Shown here: piece by piece, positions 8,061 through 20,990 of the stretch | Layout of the letters: each line of letters begins with the position of its first letter | Position numbering within the stretch: the stretch's first letter is position 1 | Assembly: GCF_036885605.1 (NCBI RefSeq) | Contig: NZ_CP142523.1 | Span: 2,666,001-2,730,000, forward strand | Origin: Janthinobacterium sp. TB1-E2 | GTDB taxonomy: Bacteria; Pseudomonadota; Gammaproteobacteria; Burkholderiales; Burkholderiaceae_D | Reading direction: 5' to 3' | Length of the DNA: 64,000 nucleotides | The notes under the pieces: model-generated | The model's input: only the letters and a program-made list of their open reading frames with translations | What the model was told of the DNA's origin: nothing | Databases searched by the model: none | Translations under genes and position numbers: made by a program

Positions 8061-9231
8061 TTGCCGCCATTTTTTTCTGGCCCTGCCGTTCCAGCCATAT
8101 TAGCGCTTGCTGATGGAACGATCTTTAAAGGTTTTTCGATCGGTGCCGCCGGTCATACCACGGGCGAGGTTGTTTTCAACACCTCGATGACCGGGTATCA
8201 GGAAATCCTTACCGACCCAAGCTATTGCCGCCAGATGGTCACCCTGACCTATCCGCATATCGGCAATACGGGCGTTAATCCGGAAGACGTCGAATCTTCC
8301 AAGGTACACGCCGCTGGCCTCATCATCCGCGATCTGCCATTGCTGGCATCCAATTTCCGTTCCACCCTCTCCCTGTCCGATTACCTGAAAGCTGAAAATA
8401 TCGTCGCCATCGCCGGCATCGATACACGCAAGCTCACGCGCATCCTGCGTGAAAAAGGTGCGCAGGGCGGCGCCATCCTCGTCGGTACGCAAGGCAACGA
8501 GCCATCCGCCGCGCAAGCGCTGGAACTGGCCCGCTCCTTCCCCGGCCTGGCCGGCATGGACCTGGCCAAGGTAGTCTCAAGCAAGGATGCCTACGAATAC
8601 CGCGAAACGGAATGGACGCTGGGTGCAGGCTATGGCCAACTGGCTGACGCGGACGCGAAATACCACGTGGTCGCCTTCGACTACGGCGTCAAGCGCAACA
8701 TCCTGCGCATGCTGACAGCACGCGGCTGCAAAGTCACCGTGCTGCCTGCGCAAGCGACGGCTGCCGACGCCCTGGCCCTGAATCCGGACGGCATCTTCCT
8801 GTCGAACGGTCCCGGCGACCCGGAACCGTGCGATTACGCCATTGCGGCCACCAAGGAATTGATCGAGAAGGGCATCCCGACCTTCGGCATCTGCCTCGGC
8901 CATCAGATCATGGCGATCGCTTCCGGCGCAAAGACGCTGAAGATGAAGTTCGGCCACCACGGCGCCAACCACCCGGTGCAGGACCTGGAAACGAAACAGG
9001 TCTTGATTACCTCGCAAAACCACGGTTTCGCAGTCGACGCGGCAACTCTGCCCGCGAATTGCCGCGTGACCCATGAATCGCTGTTCGACGGTTCCCTGCA
9101 GGGCTTTGCCCGCACGGACAAGCCGGCCTTCTGCTTCCAGGGCCACCCTGAAGCGTCGCCGGGCCCGATGGATGTTGCTTACCTGTTTGACCGCTTCATC
9201 AACTTGATGGCTGCGGAGGAGAAAAAGAAAA

Positions 9232-9239
<8 letters not shown>
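8061..9239 (+). CDS. carA: Carbamoyl-phosphate synthase small (glutaminase) subunit
   Basis: A 392-residue subunit that hydrolyses glutamine and passes ammonia to CarB for carbamoyl phosphate, feeding arginine and pyrimidine synthesis. The N-terminal domain has the conserved [12 protein letters not shown]. The class I amidotransferase domain carries the nucleophile Cys in FGICLGHQ and the His-x-Glu pair in [11 protein letters not shown] choose TTG at 8061 because AGGAG (8050-8054) lies 6 bases upstream; an in-frame TTG at 8055 touches that site. No in-frame ATG is suitable. The last 8 bases overlap carB, so the pair is translationally coupled. Confidence 0.95.
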
Positions 9240-12468
<3,229 letters not shown>

Positions 12469-12481
12469 TCCGCGTGCCATT

Positions 12482-12512
12482 TGCAGTGACCGCCGTTAGG
12501 CGGTACACTGCA
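12482..12512. other. Perfect-arm hairpin just after carB
   Basis: Arms TGCAGTG-ACCGCC and GGCGGT-A-CACTGCA pair over 13 bases with one bulge and a GTTA loop, 13 bases after the carB stop. There is no T-run, so it may protect the 3' end of the mRNA rather than terminate. Confidence 0.5.
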
Positions 12513-12520
12513 TGCTTATC

Positions 12521-12565
12521 AACCACAGAGTTCCGTGCAGAGCAGCGCGCGGCCTCTGTGGTTTT
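12521..12565 (+). terminator. Probable terminator between carB and greA
   Basis: Ten-base arms AACCACAGAG and CTCTGTGGTT with a 23-base GC-rich loop, followed by TTTT. It probably ends the carAB transcript about 75 bases before greA. Confidence 0.5.
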
Positions 12566-12636
12566 CACTTGGTAAGGCCGTTAAACGTGGCAACACACTG
12601 CAACGGCGCCGATAACTAGCAGATAGTAGAGATAAC

Positions 12637-13113
12637 ATGACCTCAGTCCCATTGACCAAATACGGCGCAGAACTCTTGAAAGAAGAGCTGCATCATTTGA
12701 AGACCAAGGAACGCCGCATCGTCATCGATGCGATCGCCGAAGCGCGTTCGCACGGTGATCTGTCGGAAAACGCCGAGTACGATGCCGCCAAGGAACGCCA
12801 GGCATTCGTCGAAGGCCGCATCGCCGAACTCGAAGGCAAGCTGGGCGCAGCGCAAATCATCGACCCGACCGCGCTCGACGCGGAAGGCCGCGTGGTGTTT
12901 GCCTCGACCGTGAACCTGGAAGACCTGGAGTCGGGCCAGAAAGTCACGTACCAGATCGTCGGACTCGATGAAGCCGACCTGAAAATGAACAAGGTGTCCG
13001 TGACGTCCCCGATCGCCCGCGCGCTGATCGGCAAGTACGCCGGCGACGTGGTGGAAGTGCAGGCGCCATCCGGCCCGCGCGAATACGAAATCCTGGAAGT
13101 ACTGTACATCTGA
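12637..13113 (+). CDS. greA: Transcript cleavage factor GreA
   Basis: A 158-residue factor that enters the RNA polymerase secondary channel and stimulates cleavage of backtracked transcripts. The N-terminal coiled coil includes [20 protein letters not shown], whose acidic tip residues are the functional centre. The C-terminal FKBP-like domain ends with the family [12 protein letters not shown]. Length equals the E. coli protein. Its TGA overlaps the ATG of the next gene. Confidence 0.97.
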   Translation: MTSVPLTKYGAELLKEELHHLKTKERRIVIDAIAEARSHGDLSENAEYDAAKERQAFVEGRIAELEGKLGAAQIIDPTALDAEGRVVFASTVNLEDLESGQKVTYQIVGLDEADLKMNKVSVTSPIARALIGKYAGDVVEVQAPSGPREYEILEVLYI

Positions 13114-13556
13114 TGCTCGCCCGCGTGCGCATCCTCGTTGCCACCCTGTGGGCCGGCAGCTTGTGGACCATCGGCTTCATCGTGGCGCCGACCTTGTTCG
13201 CTACCTTGAGCGACCGCGTGCTGGCAGGCAATATCGCGGGCAGCATGTTCCGCGCCGAGGCCTGGCTGTCGATCGTTTGCGCCTTGATACTGCTGGCCTT
13301 GCTGCAATGGGCGCCCGGCGCGCTGGAACTCAAGCGCCGCCGCCTGCTGGGGGCGCTGGTGCTGTCGATGCTGGTGTGTGCGCTGCTCAGCCATTTTGGT
13401 ATTTCGCCGCTGATGGCCGAACTCAAGGCGCAAGCCCCGTCGGGAATCATGGACGAGGCCATGCGCAGCCGCTTCGGCATGCTGCATGGCGTGTCGACCG
13501 TGATCTTTGCCGTGCAAAGCTTGCTGGCGGGCGTGCTGATCTGGAAACAGCAGTAA
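13113..13556 (+). CDS. DUF4149 family inner-membrane protein
   Basis: A 147-residue hydrophobic protein with four predicted membrane segments (about 5-25, 50-70, 78-98 and 120-142). It matches the DUF4149 pattern commonly found beside greA and yhbY in Burkholderiales. Function is unknown. Its start overlaps the greA stop (TGATG), showing translational coupling. Confidence 0.85.
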   Translation: MLARVRILVATLWAGSLWTIGFIVAPTLFATLSDRVLAGNIAGSMFRAEAWLSIVCALILLALLQWAPGALELKRRRLLGALVLSMLVCALLSHFGISPLMAELKAQAPSGIMDEAMRSRFGMLHGVSTVIFAVQSLLAGVLIWKQQ

Positions 13557-13570
13557 TTGTTTCCGTGTGT

Positions 13571-13656
13571 GTCGGATTACGCGCTGTGCGCTAATCCAAC
13601 CTACCGGTCGATGCGGTAGGTCGGATTAGCGGCGCCCTGGCGCCGCGTAATCCAAC
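13571..13656. repeat. REP-like paired palindrome (GTCGGATTA...TAATCC type)
   Basis: Two hairpins in inverted array. The first is GGATTA-CGCGCTGTGCGC-TAATCC. The second is GGATTAGCGGCGCC-CTGG-CGCCGCGTAATCC. They are joined by CTACC/GGTAG arms. A related copy is at 28421-28538. Confidence 0.75.
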
Positions 13657-13671
13657 AAGCGCAATTGCAAT

Positions 13672-13705
13672 AAAAAAGCGGAGCAGGGAAGATCCCGTGC
13701 TCCGC
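13672..13705 (-). terminator. Intrinsic terminator of the yhbY gene
   Basis: On the minus strand, arms GCGGAGCACGGGA and TCCCTGCTCCGC (one bulge) are followed by six T, about 40 bases after the yhbY stop. A strong classical terminator. Confidence 0.85.
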
Positions 13706-13744
13706 TTCTTGTTTCAACAGCCTTGCGGCTGCTGAACGACAGGC

Positions 13745-14215
13745 TTACTTGCTGCCCAGTGCGCTTTTCTTGGCGCTTTTCTGACGTGGCTTGGCACGCT
13801 TGATGGAACCGCCTTCGGTAACGCGCTCATTGCCCTTGATCATGACTTTCGTCACGCTCGGGCGCTTGGTGCCGCTGGCGCTGGCCTTGACGATGGTCAC
13901 TTCGCGCATGCCTTTGCCGGCGCTGACCTTCTCCTTAACCACTTCTTTTTTCGGACGGTAGATTACCAGCAGTTTGCCAATATGTTGTACCGGGGCGGCG
14001 CCGAGATTGCCGCAAATCGTATCGTACATTCCGACGCGGGCTTCGCGGTCGTCGCCGAACACGCGGACTTTAATCAGACCGTGCGAATCCAGGCCAAGGT
14101 CGATCTCTTTGAGGACAGCAGGTGTCAAGCCCGCTTCGCCAATGATGACGATAGGCTTCAGCGCGTGTGCTTCGGCGCGCAGTGCGCTGCGCTCTACGGG
14201 TGTAAGTTTTAGCAT
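13745..14215 (-). CDS. yhbY: YhbY-family CRM-domain RNA-binding protein
   Basis: A 156-residue protein. Residues 1-95 form a CRS1/YhbY (CRM) RNA-binding domain, with the early LKPIVIIGEAGLTPAVLKEID region carrying the family GxxG-type loop. YhbY associates with pre-50S ribosomal particles. The C-terminal 55 residues are a basic, Lys/Arg-rich tail longer than in E. coli YhbY (97 residues). It is divergent from rlmE with a 42-bp gap, a conserved arrangement. Confidence 0.92.
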   Translation of the reverse strand: MLKLTPVERSALRAEAHALKPIVIIGEAGLTPAVLKEIDLGLDSHGLIKVRVFGDDREARVGMYDTICGNLGAAPVQHIGKLLVIYRPKKEVVKEKVSAGKGMREVTIVKASASGTKRPSVTKVMIKGNERVTEGGSIKRAKPRQKSAKKSALGSK

Positions 14216-14257
14216 AATAATATTTAGTAATTCCCTTAAAAGCAGTATTCTACGCGA

Positions 14258-14941
14258 ATGGCAAAGAAGAAATTAAACAAAAACTGGTTGCACGACCACA
14301 TAAATGATCCATATGTGAAGTTGGCGCAAAAAGAGGGCTACCGCGCCCGGGCAGCATACAAGCTCAAAGAAATCGATGAAGACGAAAAACTGATCAAACC
14401 TGGCCAGGTGATTGTCGACCTTGGTTGCACTCCTGGCAGCTGGGCTCAGTACACGCGGCGCAAGCTGGCCGGCAAGGACGGCGGCGGGGTCAATGGTACC
14501 CTGATTGGCCTGGACATGCTGGAAATGGAGCCGATCGCCGATTTCCACTTCATCCAGGGCGACTTCCGCGAAGCGCGCGTGCTGCGTCAGCTGGAAGTGG
14601 TGTTGCAGGGCCGCAAGGTGGACCTGGTCCTGTCGGACATGGCGCCCAACCTGTCGGGCATCGCCACGGCCGACGCCGCGCGCATGGAGCATCTGATCGA
14701 TCTGGCCATCGAATTTTCGCAATTGCACCTGAAGCCGTCTGGCGTGCTGCTGGTGAAATGCTTCAAAGACATGGGTTTCAGCCAGATCGTGGAGAAATTC
14801 CGTGCTGAATTCAAGGTCGTGGTGCAGAAAAAGCCCAAGGCCAGCCGCGATAAATCGTCGGAAATCTTCCTGATGGGCCGTGGAATCAAGAATCCGCTGA
14901 AAAATGCCGTTGAAGAAGATGATTCCGCCCTTGATATTTAA
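14258..14941 (+). CDS. rlmE: 23S rRNA (uridine2552-2'-O)-methyltransferase
   Basis: A 227-residue FtsJ/RrmJ enzyme that methylates U2552 in the A loop of 23S rRNA late in 50S assembly. Visible motifs are [13 protein letters not shown] near the N-terminus (first catalytic Lys), the SAM-binding [12 protein letters not shown], the catalytic Asp in [10 protein letters not shown], and [10 protein letters not shown] (second Lys). Length is normal. It heads the conserved rlmE-ftsH-folP-glmM order. Confidence 0.96.
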   Translation: MAKKKLNKNWLHDHINDPYVKLAQKEGYRARAAYKLKEIDEDEKLIKPGQVIVDLGCTPGSWAQYTRRKLAGKDGGGVNGTLIGLDMLEMEPIADFHFIQGDFREARVLRQLEVVLQGRKVDLVLSDMAPNLSGIATADAARMEHLIDLAIEFSQLHLKPSGVLLVKCFKDMGFSQIVEKFRAEFKVVVQKKPKASRDKSSEIFLMGRGIKNPLKNAVEEDDSALDI

Positions 14942-15143
14942 GAGGGAATCCGCACATGGGAACGAGAAGTGCAGTAGCGTCTGATGGTATAAAAGCCTAA
15001 ATTGTTTATACTGCATTTTTTTGCGTGAACGCGATTTTTTCGCGCGCACGGATCGGCGGGCTTTGGCACGGCCCGCTTATTGCGAGTAAAATCGTGTTTC
15101 TAGCTATAGGTAAAGAGATGCGCACTGCATCCAAGGAGTCTTC

Positions 15144-17024
15144 GTGAATAACATGTTTTCCAAATCTGCCATCTGGGTAGTCGTATTGCTGCTGTTGTTC
15201 ATGCTGTTCAAGCAATTCGACAGTCATGGCGCCACAGGCGGCAGCAAGGCCATCGCTTATTCCGATTTGCTGGATGAAGTCAAAGCCAAGCGCGTCAAGG
15301 ATGTCGTGATCGAAGGTTCGTCGATCACCGCCAAGCTGATGGACGACACCAAGGTGCGTACCACCGCCACCAGCCTCGACAAGGGCCTGATCGGCGACCT
15401 GCGCGACAATGGCGTGCATTTCGATGTGCGCCCGCCTGAGGAAGCGTCTTTCCTGCAAACTATTTTTGTTTCCTGGTTCCCCATGCTGCTGTTGATCGGC
15501 GTGTGGGTATTCTTCATGCGTCAGATGCAAGGCGGCGGCAAGGGCGGGGCATTCTCGTTCGGCAAGTCGAAGGCGCGCATGATGGATGAAGCCAGCAACA
15601 CCGTCACCTTCGCCGATGTCGCCGGTTGCGACGAAGCGAAAGAAGAAGTCAACGAAGTGGTCGACTTCCTCAAGGATCCGAGCAAATTCCAGAAACTGGG
15701 CGGCCGCATTCCCCGCGGCGTGCTGATGGTCGGTCCTCCTGGCACGGGTAAAACCCTGCTGGCGCGCGCCATCGCCGGTGAAGCCAAGGTGCCGTTCTTC
15801 TCGATTTCCGGTTCCGACTTCGTGGAAATGTTCGTCGGCGTGGGCGCAAGCCGCGTGCGCGACATGTTTGAAAACGCGAAAAAGCATTCGCCATGCATCA
15901 TCTTCATCGACGAGATCGACGCTGTCGGCCGTCACCGCGGTGCCGGCATGGGCGGCGGCAATGACGAGCGCGAACAGACCTTGAACCAGTTGCTGGTCGA
16001 GATGGACGGTTTTGAAGCGAACTCCGGCGTGATCGTCGTGGCCGCCACCAACCGCGCCGACGTGCTCGACAAAGCCTTGCTGCGTCCGGGCCGTTTCGAC
16101 CGCCAAGTGTCCGTCGGCTTGCCCGATATCCGCGGCCGCGAACAGATCTTGAACGTGCACATGCGCAAAGTACCTATCGGTACCGACGTGAAAGCCGATA
16201 TCCTGGCCCGCGGCACCCCTGGTTTCTCGGGTGCGGACCTGGCCAACCTGGTCAACGAGGCAGCCCTGTTTGCGGCACGCCGCAGCAAGCGCCTGGTGGA
16301 AATGATCGACTTCGAAGATGCGAAAGACAAGATCTACATGGGTCCTGAGCGTAAATCGATGATCATCCGCGAGGAAGAGCGTCGCAATACGGCTTACCAT
16401 GAGTCCGGTCACGCCGTCGTCGCCAAGCTGCTGCCGAAGGCCGATCCCGTGCATAAAGTTACGATCATGCCGCGCGGCTGGGCCCTGGGCCTGACGTGGC
16501 AGTTGCCGGAACACGACAATCTGTCCGCCTACAAGGACAAGATGCTGGAAGAAATTTCCATCCTGTTCGGTGGCCGTATCGCCGAAGAGATTTTCGTGGG
16601 ACAAATGTCCACGGGCGCGTCGAACGACTTCTCGCGTGCCACCAAGCTGGCCCGCTCCATGGTAACCCGCTTCGGCATGTCCGACAGCATGGGCGTGATG
16701 GTCTACGAAGACAGCGAAAACGAAGGTTTCTTCGGTGGCGCCACCAAGACGATCTCGGAAGCGACCCAGCAAAAGGTCGATGCTGAAATCCGCAACATTC
16801 TCGACAAGCAATATGCTTTGGCGCGCACCTTGCTGGAAAGCAACCGCGACAAGGTGGAAATGATGACCAAAGCCTTGCTGGAATGGGAAACCATCGATGC
16901 CGAGCAAATCAATGACATCATGGCCGGCCTGGAGCCGCGTCCACCGAAAGTCATTCCGCCACGCCGCAATGCGGGCGACAGCGGCACGGGCGGCATCTCG
17001 CCAAACGTGACGGCGCCAGCCTGA
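15144..17024 (+). CDS. ftsH: ATP-dependent zinc metalloprotease FtsH
   Basis: A 626-residue inner-membrane AAA+ protease for membrane and regulatory proteins. Two membrane segments (about 5-22 and 105-125) flank a periplasmic domain. The Walker A is GPPGTGKT, the Walker B IIFIDEID, the second region of homology contains LRPGRFDR, and the zinc site is HESGHAVVA. The start is GTG at 15144, preceded by AAGGAG at a 5-base distance; a downstream in-frame ATG three codons on lacks better spacing. The C-terminal tail is proline-rich. Confidence 0.97.
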   Translation: MNNMFSKSAIWVVVLLLLFMLFKQFDSHGATGGSKAIAYSDLLDEVKAKRVKDVVIEGSSITAKLMDDTKVRTTATSLDKGLIGDLRDNGVHFDVRPPEEASFLQTIFVSWFPMLLLIGVWVFFMRQMQGGGKGGAFSFGKSKARMMDEASNTVTFADVAGCDEAKEEVNEVVDFLKDPSKFQKLGGRIPRGVLMVGPPGTGKTLLARAIAGEAKVPFFSISGSDFVEMFVGVGASRVRDMFENAKKHSPCIIFIDEIDAVGRHRGAGMGGGNDEREQTLNQLLVEMDGFEANSGVIVVAATNRADVLDKALLRPGRFDRQVSVGLPDIRGREQILNVHMRKVPIGTDVKADILARGTPGFSGADLANLVNEAALFAARRSKRLVEMIDFEDAKDKIYMGPERKSMIIREEERRNTAYHESGHAVVAKLLPKADPVHKVTIMPRGWALGLTWQLPEHDNLSAYKDKMLEEISILFGGRIAEEIFVGQMSTGASNDFSRATKLARSMVTRFGMSDSMGVMVYEDSENEGFFGGATKTISEATQQKVDAEIRNILDKQYALARTLLESNRDKVEMMTKALLEWETIDAEQINDIMAGLEPRPPKVIPPRRNAGDSGTGGISPNVTAPA

Positions 17025-17139
17025 TAAAGGCCGCCCTGACGGGCGACACGCAAGGGTATGGCAAGAACGAGGGTAAGGAGCAATCCTTGCCCTTTTTCGT
17101 TGCCGCGGCAGTTTTTTCCTGACGACTACAAAGATTTAC

Positions 17140-17973
17140 ATGCGACATTATTTGCAATTCGGCCGTTTCGGCTTCAACCTGCAAGGCACGCAGGCGCTGG
17201 TGATGGGTATCCTGAACATCACGCCCGACTCGTTTTCCGATGCGGGCCAGTATCAACACCTGGAGTTTGCCATCTCGCGCGCCGAGCAGATGATTGTTGA
17301 CGGCGCCGACATCATCGATATCGGCGGCGAATCGAGCCGCCCCGGCGCGCCGCCGCTGCCGCTGCAGGACGAGCTTGCGCGTGTCATGCCGGTGCTGTAC
17401 GCCTTGCGCGACTGCGGCAAGCCCTTGTCCGTCGACACGTACAAGCCGGAAGTGATGCGCGAAGCCATCCTGGCGGGCGCCGACATGATCAACGACATCA
17501 ATGGTTTCCGTGCGCCGGGCGCCATCGAGGCCGTGCGGGACAGCGACTGCGCGCTGTGTATCATGCACATGCAAAGCGTGCCGCAAACCATGCAGGACCA
17601 GCCACAGTATGAAGACGTGGTGCGCGAAGTCATCGACTTCTTGCGCGCGCGCATCGACACGATGACGGCGGCCGGCATCGCCCGCGAACGCCTGTGCATC
17701 GATCCCGGCTTTGGCTTTGGCAAGACGGTGGAGCAGAACTATGCCTTGCTGCGCGCCACGCGCCAGCTGCGCAGCGAACTGGGCCTGCCTGTGCTGGCCG
17801 GGCTGTCGCGCAAGTCGATGATCGGCGCCGTCACGGGACGTCCCGTCGAGCAGCGCCTGGCCGGCAGCGTGGCCGGCGCGCTGGCTGCGGTAGCGCAAGG
17901 CGCGGAAATTATCCGTGTGCATGATGTCGCGGAAACCGCCGATGCACTGAAGGTCTGGCGCATGGCGCACTGA
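17140..17973 (+). CDS. folP: Dihydropteroate synthase
   Basis: A 277-residue TIM-barrel enzyme of folate synthesis that joins p-aminobenzoate to the pterin pyrophosphate; it is the sulfonamide target. Signatures are MGILNITPDSFSD, GGESSRPGA, the DINGF loop, and a DPGFGFGKT motif. It lies 115 bp after ftsH and 39 bp before glmM in the classic order. Confidence 0.96.
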   Translation: MRHYLQFGRFGFNLQGTQALVMGILNITPDSFSDAGQYQHLEFAISRAEQMIVDGADIIDIGGESSRPGAPPLPLQDELARVMPVLYALRDCGKPLSVDTYKPEVMREAILAGADMINDINGFRAPGAIEAVRDSDCALCIMHMQSVPQTMQDQPQYEDVVREVIDFLRARIDTMTAAGIARERLCIDPGFGFGKTVEQNYALLRATRQLRSELGLPVLAGLSRKSMIGAVTGRPVEQRLAGSVAGALAAVAQGAEIIRVHDVAETADALKVWRMAH

Positions 17974-18012
17974 CCCTGTAAGATTCATTATAAACAACAA
18001 AAAGAGAAAATT

Positions 18013-19350
18013 ATGACGCGTAAATATTTTGGCACCGATGGCATCCGCGGTCTGGTGGGCACGGCTCCGATCACCCCCGATTTCGTCATGCGCCTCGGTT
18101 ATGCAGCCGGCAAGGTGCTGGCCAAGTCGCAAGGCGGCAAGGCGCGCCCGACTGTGCTGATCGGCAAGGACACGCGCATTTCCGGCTACATGCTGGAAGC
18201 GGCGCTGGAAGCGGGCCTGTCGGCCGCCGGCGTGGACGTGATGCTGGCCGGCCCCATGCCGACCCCGGCGATTGCCTACCTGACGCGGGCGCTGCGCCTG
18301 GCGGCCGGTGTCGTCATTTCCGCCTCGCACAATCCGTATCATGACAACGGCATCAAGTTCTTTTCCGGCCAGGGCACCAAGCTGCCCGACAGCGTGGAAC
18401 TGGAAATCGAGGCGGCGCTCGACGAACCCATGGCTTGCGTGCCATCGGACAAGCTGGGCCGCGCCAAACGCCTGGATGACGCCCAGGGCCGCTACATCGA
18501 ATTTTGCAAGAGCACCTTCCCGAACGAACTGGACTTGCGTGGCCTGAAGATCGTCGTCGATTGCGCGCACGGCGCCGCCTACCATATCGCGCCGCACGTG
18601 TTCCATGAGCTGGGCGCGGAAGTCATCGCCATCGGCAACAAGCCCGACGGCTTCAATATCAATGCGGGCTTCGGCGCCACGGCGACCAAGGCCATGGCCG
18701 AAGCCGTCGTCGAGCACGGCGCGGACCTGGGCATCGCGCTCGATGGCGACGCCGACCGCCTGATCATGTGCGACGCCACGGGCCGTATGTACAACGGCGA
18801 CGAGTTGTTGTACGTCATGGTCAAGGACCGCCTGGCGACGGGTCCCGTGGCCGGCGCCGTCGGCACGTTGATGACGAATATGGCGCTGGAAGTGCTGTTC
18901 AAGCAGCAGGGCATCGGCTTTGCGCGCGCCAAGGTGGGCGACCGCTACGTGCTGGAAGTCATGAAGGAAAAGGGCTGGATACTGGGCGGCGAAGGCTCGG
19001 GCCATTTGCTGTGCCTGGATCGCCACACGACGGGCGACGGCATCGTCTCCGCGCTGCAAGTGCTGTCCGCGCTCAAGCGCAGCGGCCAGAGCCTGCAGCA
19101 ATGCCTGGCCGAACTGGTGCTGTTCCCGCAAACCCTGATCAACCTGCGTGTGGCGCCCGGTTTCGACTGGCAGAAAAATGCCGCCATGGTGGCCGAGAAA
19201 GAGCTGGTCGAGGCCGAACTGGGCGACACGGGCCGCGTGCTGATCCGCGCTTCGGGCACGGAACCGCTGATCCGCGTGATGGTGGAAGCGAAAGACAAGG
19301 AGAAGGCCGAGAGCATGGCGCGCCGCATCGCCGATAAAGTCGGCGCTTAA
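18013..19350 (+). CDS. glmM: Phosphoglucosamine mutase
   Basis: A 445-residue enzyme that interconverts glucosamine-6-phosphate and glucosamine-1-phosphate for peptidoglycan and lipopolysaccharide precursors. The catalytic phosphoserine is in [11 protein letters not shown], the metal loop is DGDADR, the sugar loop is GGEGSGH, and the C-terminal phosphate site is [12 protein letters not shown]. Length is standard. Confidence 0.97.
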   Translation: MTRKYFGTDGIRGLVGTAPITPDFVMRLGYAAGKVLAKSQGGKARPTVLIGKDTRISGYMLEAALEAGLSAAGVDVMLAGPMPTPAIAYLTRALRLAAGVVISASHNPYHDNGIKFFSGQGTKLPDSVELEIEAALDEPMACVPSDKLGRAKRLDDAQGRYIEFCKSTFPNELDLRGLKIVVDCAHGAAYHIAPHVFHELGAEVIAIGNKPDGFNINAGFGATATKAMAEAVVEHGADLGIALDGDADRLIMCDATGRMYNGDELLYVMVKDRLATGPVAGAVGTLMTNMALEVLFKQQGIGFARAKVGDRYVLEVMKEKGWILGGEGSGHLLCLDRHTTGDGIVSALQVLSALKRSGQSLQQCLAELVLFPQTLINLRVAPGFDWQKNAAMVAEKELVEAELGDTGRVLIRASGTEPLIRVMVEAKDKEKAESMARRIADKVGA

Positions 19351-19405
19351 GGGGCGGGCACGGGGCAGGGACGATAGTTATTTCCATCTAATTCGTCTAT
19401 GGCAA

Positions 19406-19434
19406 TTGACGAAATTGGGTGGGGGCGTTATTAT
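19406..19434 (+). promoter_or_regulatory. tRNA-Pro promoter
   Basis: TTGACG, a 17-bp spacer and TATTAT, ending 8 bases before the mature tRNA-Pro. A near-consensus sigma70 promoter. Confidence 0.75.
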
Positions 19435-19442
19435 CTTGTCTT

Positions 19443-19519
19443 CGGAGTGTGGCGCAGCCCGGTAGCGCACCTGGTTTGGGACCAGGGGGTCCAAGGTTCG
19501 AATCCTTGTACTCCGACCA
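19443..19519 (+). tRNA. tRNA-Pro(UGG)
   Basis: A 77-nt cloverleaf with the acceptor arms CGGAGTG and TACTCCG, a D-arm with CAGCCCGGTAGCGC, the anticodon stem-loop CCTGG-TTTGGGA-CCAGG (anticodon TGG), the T-loop GGTTCGAATCC and an encoded CCA. Confidence 0.97.
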
Positions 19520-19529
19520 AAGTCATAAG

Positions 19530-19558
19530 CGGGCTGTCAGAAATGACAGCCCGTTTTC
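19530..19558 (+). terminator. Intrinsic terminator after tRNA-Pro
   Basis: A ten-pair stem CGGGCTGTCA/TGACAGCCCG with a short loop followed by TTTT. It separates the two tRNA genes into different transcripts. Confidence 0.85.
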
Positions 19559-19611
19559 TATTTCGCGCTGGCATTTTATTGCTGGCGCGCATGGATTAAA
19601 ATACTGCACCT

Positions 19612-19687
19612 TCCGCCCATCGTTCAACGGATAGGACAACGGTCTTCTAAACCGTGAATGGGGGTTCGATTCCCTCTGGGCGGACCA
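19612..19687 (+). tRNA. tRNA-Arg(UCU)
   Basis: A 76-nt cloverleaf with acceptor arms TCCGCCC and GGGCGGA, the anticodon stem-loop ACGGT-CTTCTAA-ACCGT (anticodon TCT), the T-loop GGTTCGATTCC and an encoded CCA. A TAAAAT -10-like box lies about 15 bases upstream. No repeated 3' end suggesting an integrated element was found nearby. Confidence 0.97.
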
Positions 19688-19768
19688 GTTCATGCTGGCC
19701 ATGCATGCGACAGCCTGTCGCATTGCCATCACTCTTCATCTCTGTTCTTCGCTCGCCTGCAAGCCGTG

Positions 19769-19948
19769 TCACGGCTGCGCAAACAGCACCACGCTCAGCA
19801 AATACAACAGCGGCGCCGCGCACAGCAGCGCCGAGCATGCCGAAATGATTTTCCTGTTGGTCAGTCGTGCCAGGCGCAGCCGTTCCCGCACGGGCAGGTG
19901 CTGGCGGATCACGCTGCGCGCGCGTGGCTGAAACGGTTGTTCATGCAT
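19769..19948 (-). CDS. Small single-span membrane protein (59 residues)
   Basis: A 59-residue ORF with a very basic N-terminal half (RERLRLARLTNRK) and one C-terminal membrane segment (about residues 34-57, LLCAAPLLYLLSVVLF). The polarity suggests the N-terminus stays in the cytoplasm. A clear ribosome site (GAGGGAG) lies 6 bases before the ATG, which supports translation. It is downstream of the PEP-CTERM gene on the same strand with a gap of about 170 bp. No family recognised. Confidence 0.6.
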   Translation of the reverse strand: MHEQPFQPRARSVIRQHLPVRERLRLARLTNRKIISACSALLCAAPLLYLLSVVLFAQP

Positions 19949-20117
19949 GAGTACTCCCTCGTCGGTCAGCAGTGGATGCCGTCGAGCATAGCGAGGGAAG
20001 TCTAAAGATGGTGTAAAAAGCGGTGCCTGCGCCGCAAGCGTGGTGTAAACAGGCCAAACAGGCCGCTGGCGTTGAGGGCGGCAGCGGACGCTGGTGCGCC
20101 GCTGCCGCAGATGACGC

Positions 20118-20684
20118 TTACTTTCCCTGGCGGCGGCGTGCCATGAAGCCCAGCAGACCCAGGCCGGCCAGCAGCATGGCATAGGTGCCAGGTTCCGGCA
20201 CGGCTGAAATGAAGGCCCTGTAATTGCTCAGGTCCTTGGGCAGGCCTTCGATCGTGAAGGTGGTGCCGGCAGCCACGGGTGCGGCCCAGTGGAACACCAG
20301 TTCGCCCTGGCCGAAGTGGATGGCCAGGTAGTCATAGGCGGCCGCGCTCGTATACGAATTGACGCCGCCGCTCAAGCCTGCCGTGGTGCCGGCAGTGCAA
20401 CCCGAGGTGGCGCTTTCGCAATACGAGACGGCGGTGCCCAGGCTGGTGCCGAACACGCCATTGATATAGCCCTGGATGTCCGAGGGGCTTTGTGGCACGA
20501 GATTGTCGTCATAATATTTCACCTGCAGTGCCGGAGATGGTGAATAAGTGACGGTGCTGCCGTCAATGACGAAACCGCTGGCCGGACCCACATCCACCCA
20601 GGTGGCGGCTTGGGCCGCACTTGCCAGTACGGTCATTGCGGCCAGCATGGATGCCTTGATGGCAATGCTCTTTACGCTTTTCAT
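20118..20684 (-). CDS. PEP-CTERM sorting domain protein
   Basis: A 188-residue exported protein. A signal peptide spans about residues 1-27 (MLAAMTVLASAAQA). The C-terminal PEP-CTERM sorting signal has VPEP at 162-165, a hydrophobic segment AMLLAGLGLLGF and a basic end RRR. Such proteins are recognised by exosortase and linked to exopolysaccharide and biofilm export in Gram-negative bacteria. The central region has two cysteines (YCESATSGC) and is otherwise unassigned. No exosortase or polysaccharide cluster lies in the window, so the processing enzyme must be elsewhere. Confidence 0.85.
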   Translation of the reverse strand: MKSVKSIAIKASMLAAMTVLASAAQAATWVDVGPASGFVIDGSTVTYSPSPALQVKYYDDNLVPQSPSDIQGYINGVFGTSLGTAVSYCESATSGCTAGTTAGLSGGVNSYTSAAAYDYLAIHFGQGELVFHWAAPVAAGTTFTIEGLPKDLSNYRAFISAVPEPGTYAMLLAGLGLLGFMARRRQGK

Positions 20685-20990
20685 GAAAATCCCCTTGTGC
20701 TTGAGACAGTCGCTTCATAGTGTTGGGACGCGTCCCTACATACCGGGGAAGTCATCCCATTGCCCGTTTTTATCTATTTCTTGTGCGTAGAGAGTACGCA
20801 AATGCAAGCTTACTCTTGATATAAATTAATACAATTTAAATAATACTATTGGTTCAGTTGACAACATCGCATACGGCTATGTCTGCTTGTGTTATCGATA
20901 GACAACATGACGTTAGGAAACGGCGTGACAAGGCGCGCCAGCTTGTGCTAGCGGCGTCTCGGCTTATTTGGGAGGGGGGCGGCGGGTGCT
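20685..20990. other. AT-rich intergenic region before the PEP-CTERM gene
   Basis: About 306 bases without a gene between two minus-strand genes. It holds an AT-rich block near 20810-20855, unlike its surroundings, and a small inverted repeat TGCGTA-GAGAG-TACGCA near 20792-20808. It probably contains the PEP-CTERM promoter, but no clear -35/-10 pair was settled. Confidence 0.5.

Noticed and set aside
15050..15140. Heat-shock (sigma32) promoter before ftsH
   Set aside because: Some resemblance to the consensus exists, but the spacing and the -10 region do not fit well enough to call it.
16951..19131. 726-codon minus-strand frame opposite folP and glmM
   Set aside because: It covers two well-supported genes; the composition is antisense-like and no domain is visible.
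19443..19687. Integrated element at the tRNA genes
   Set aside because: No integrase gene and no duplicated tRNA 3' end were found within the window.
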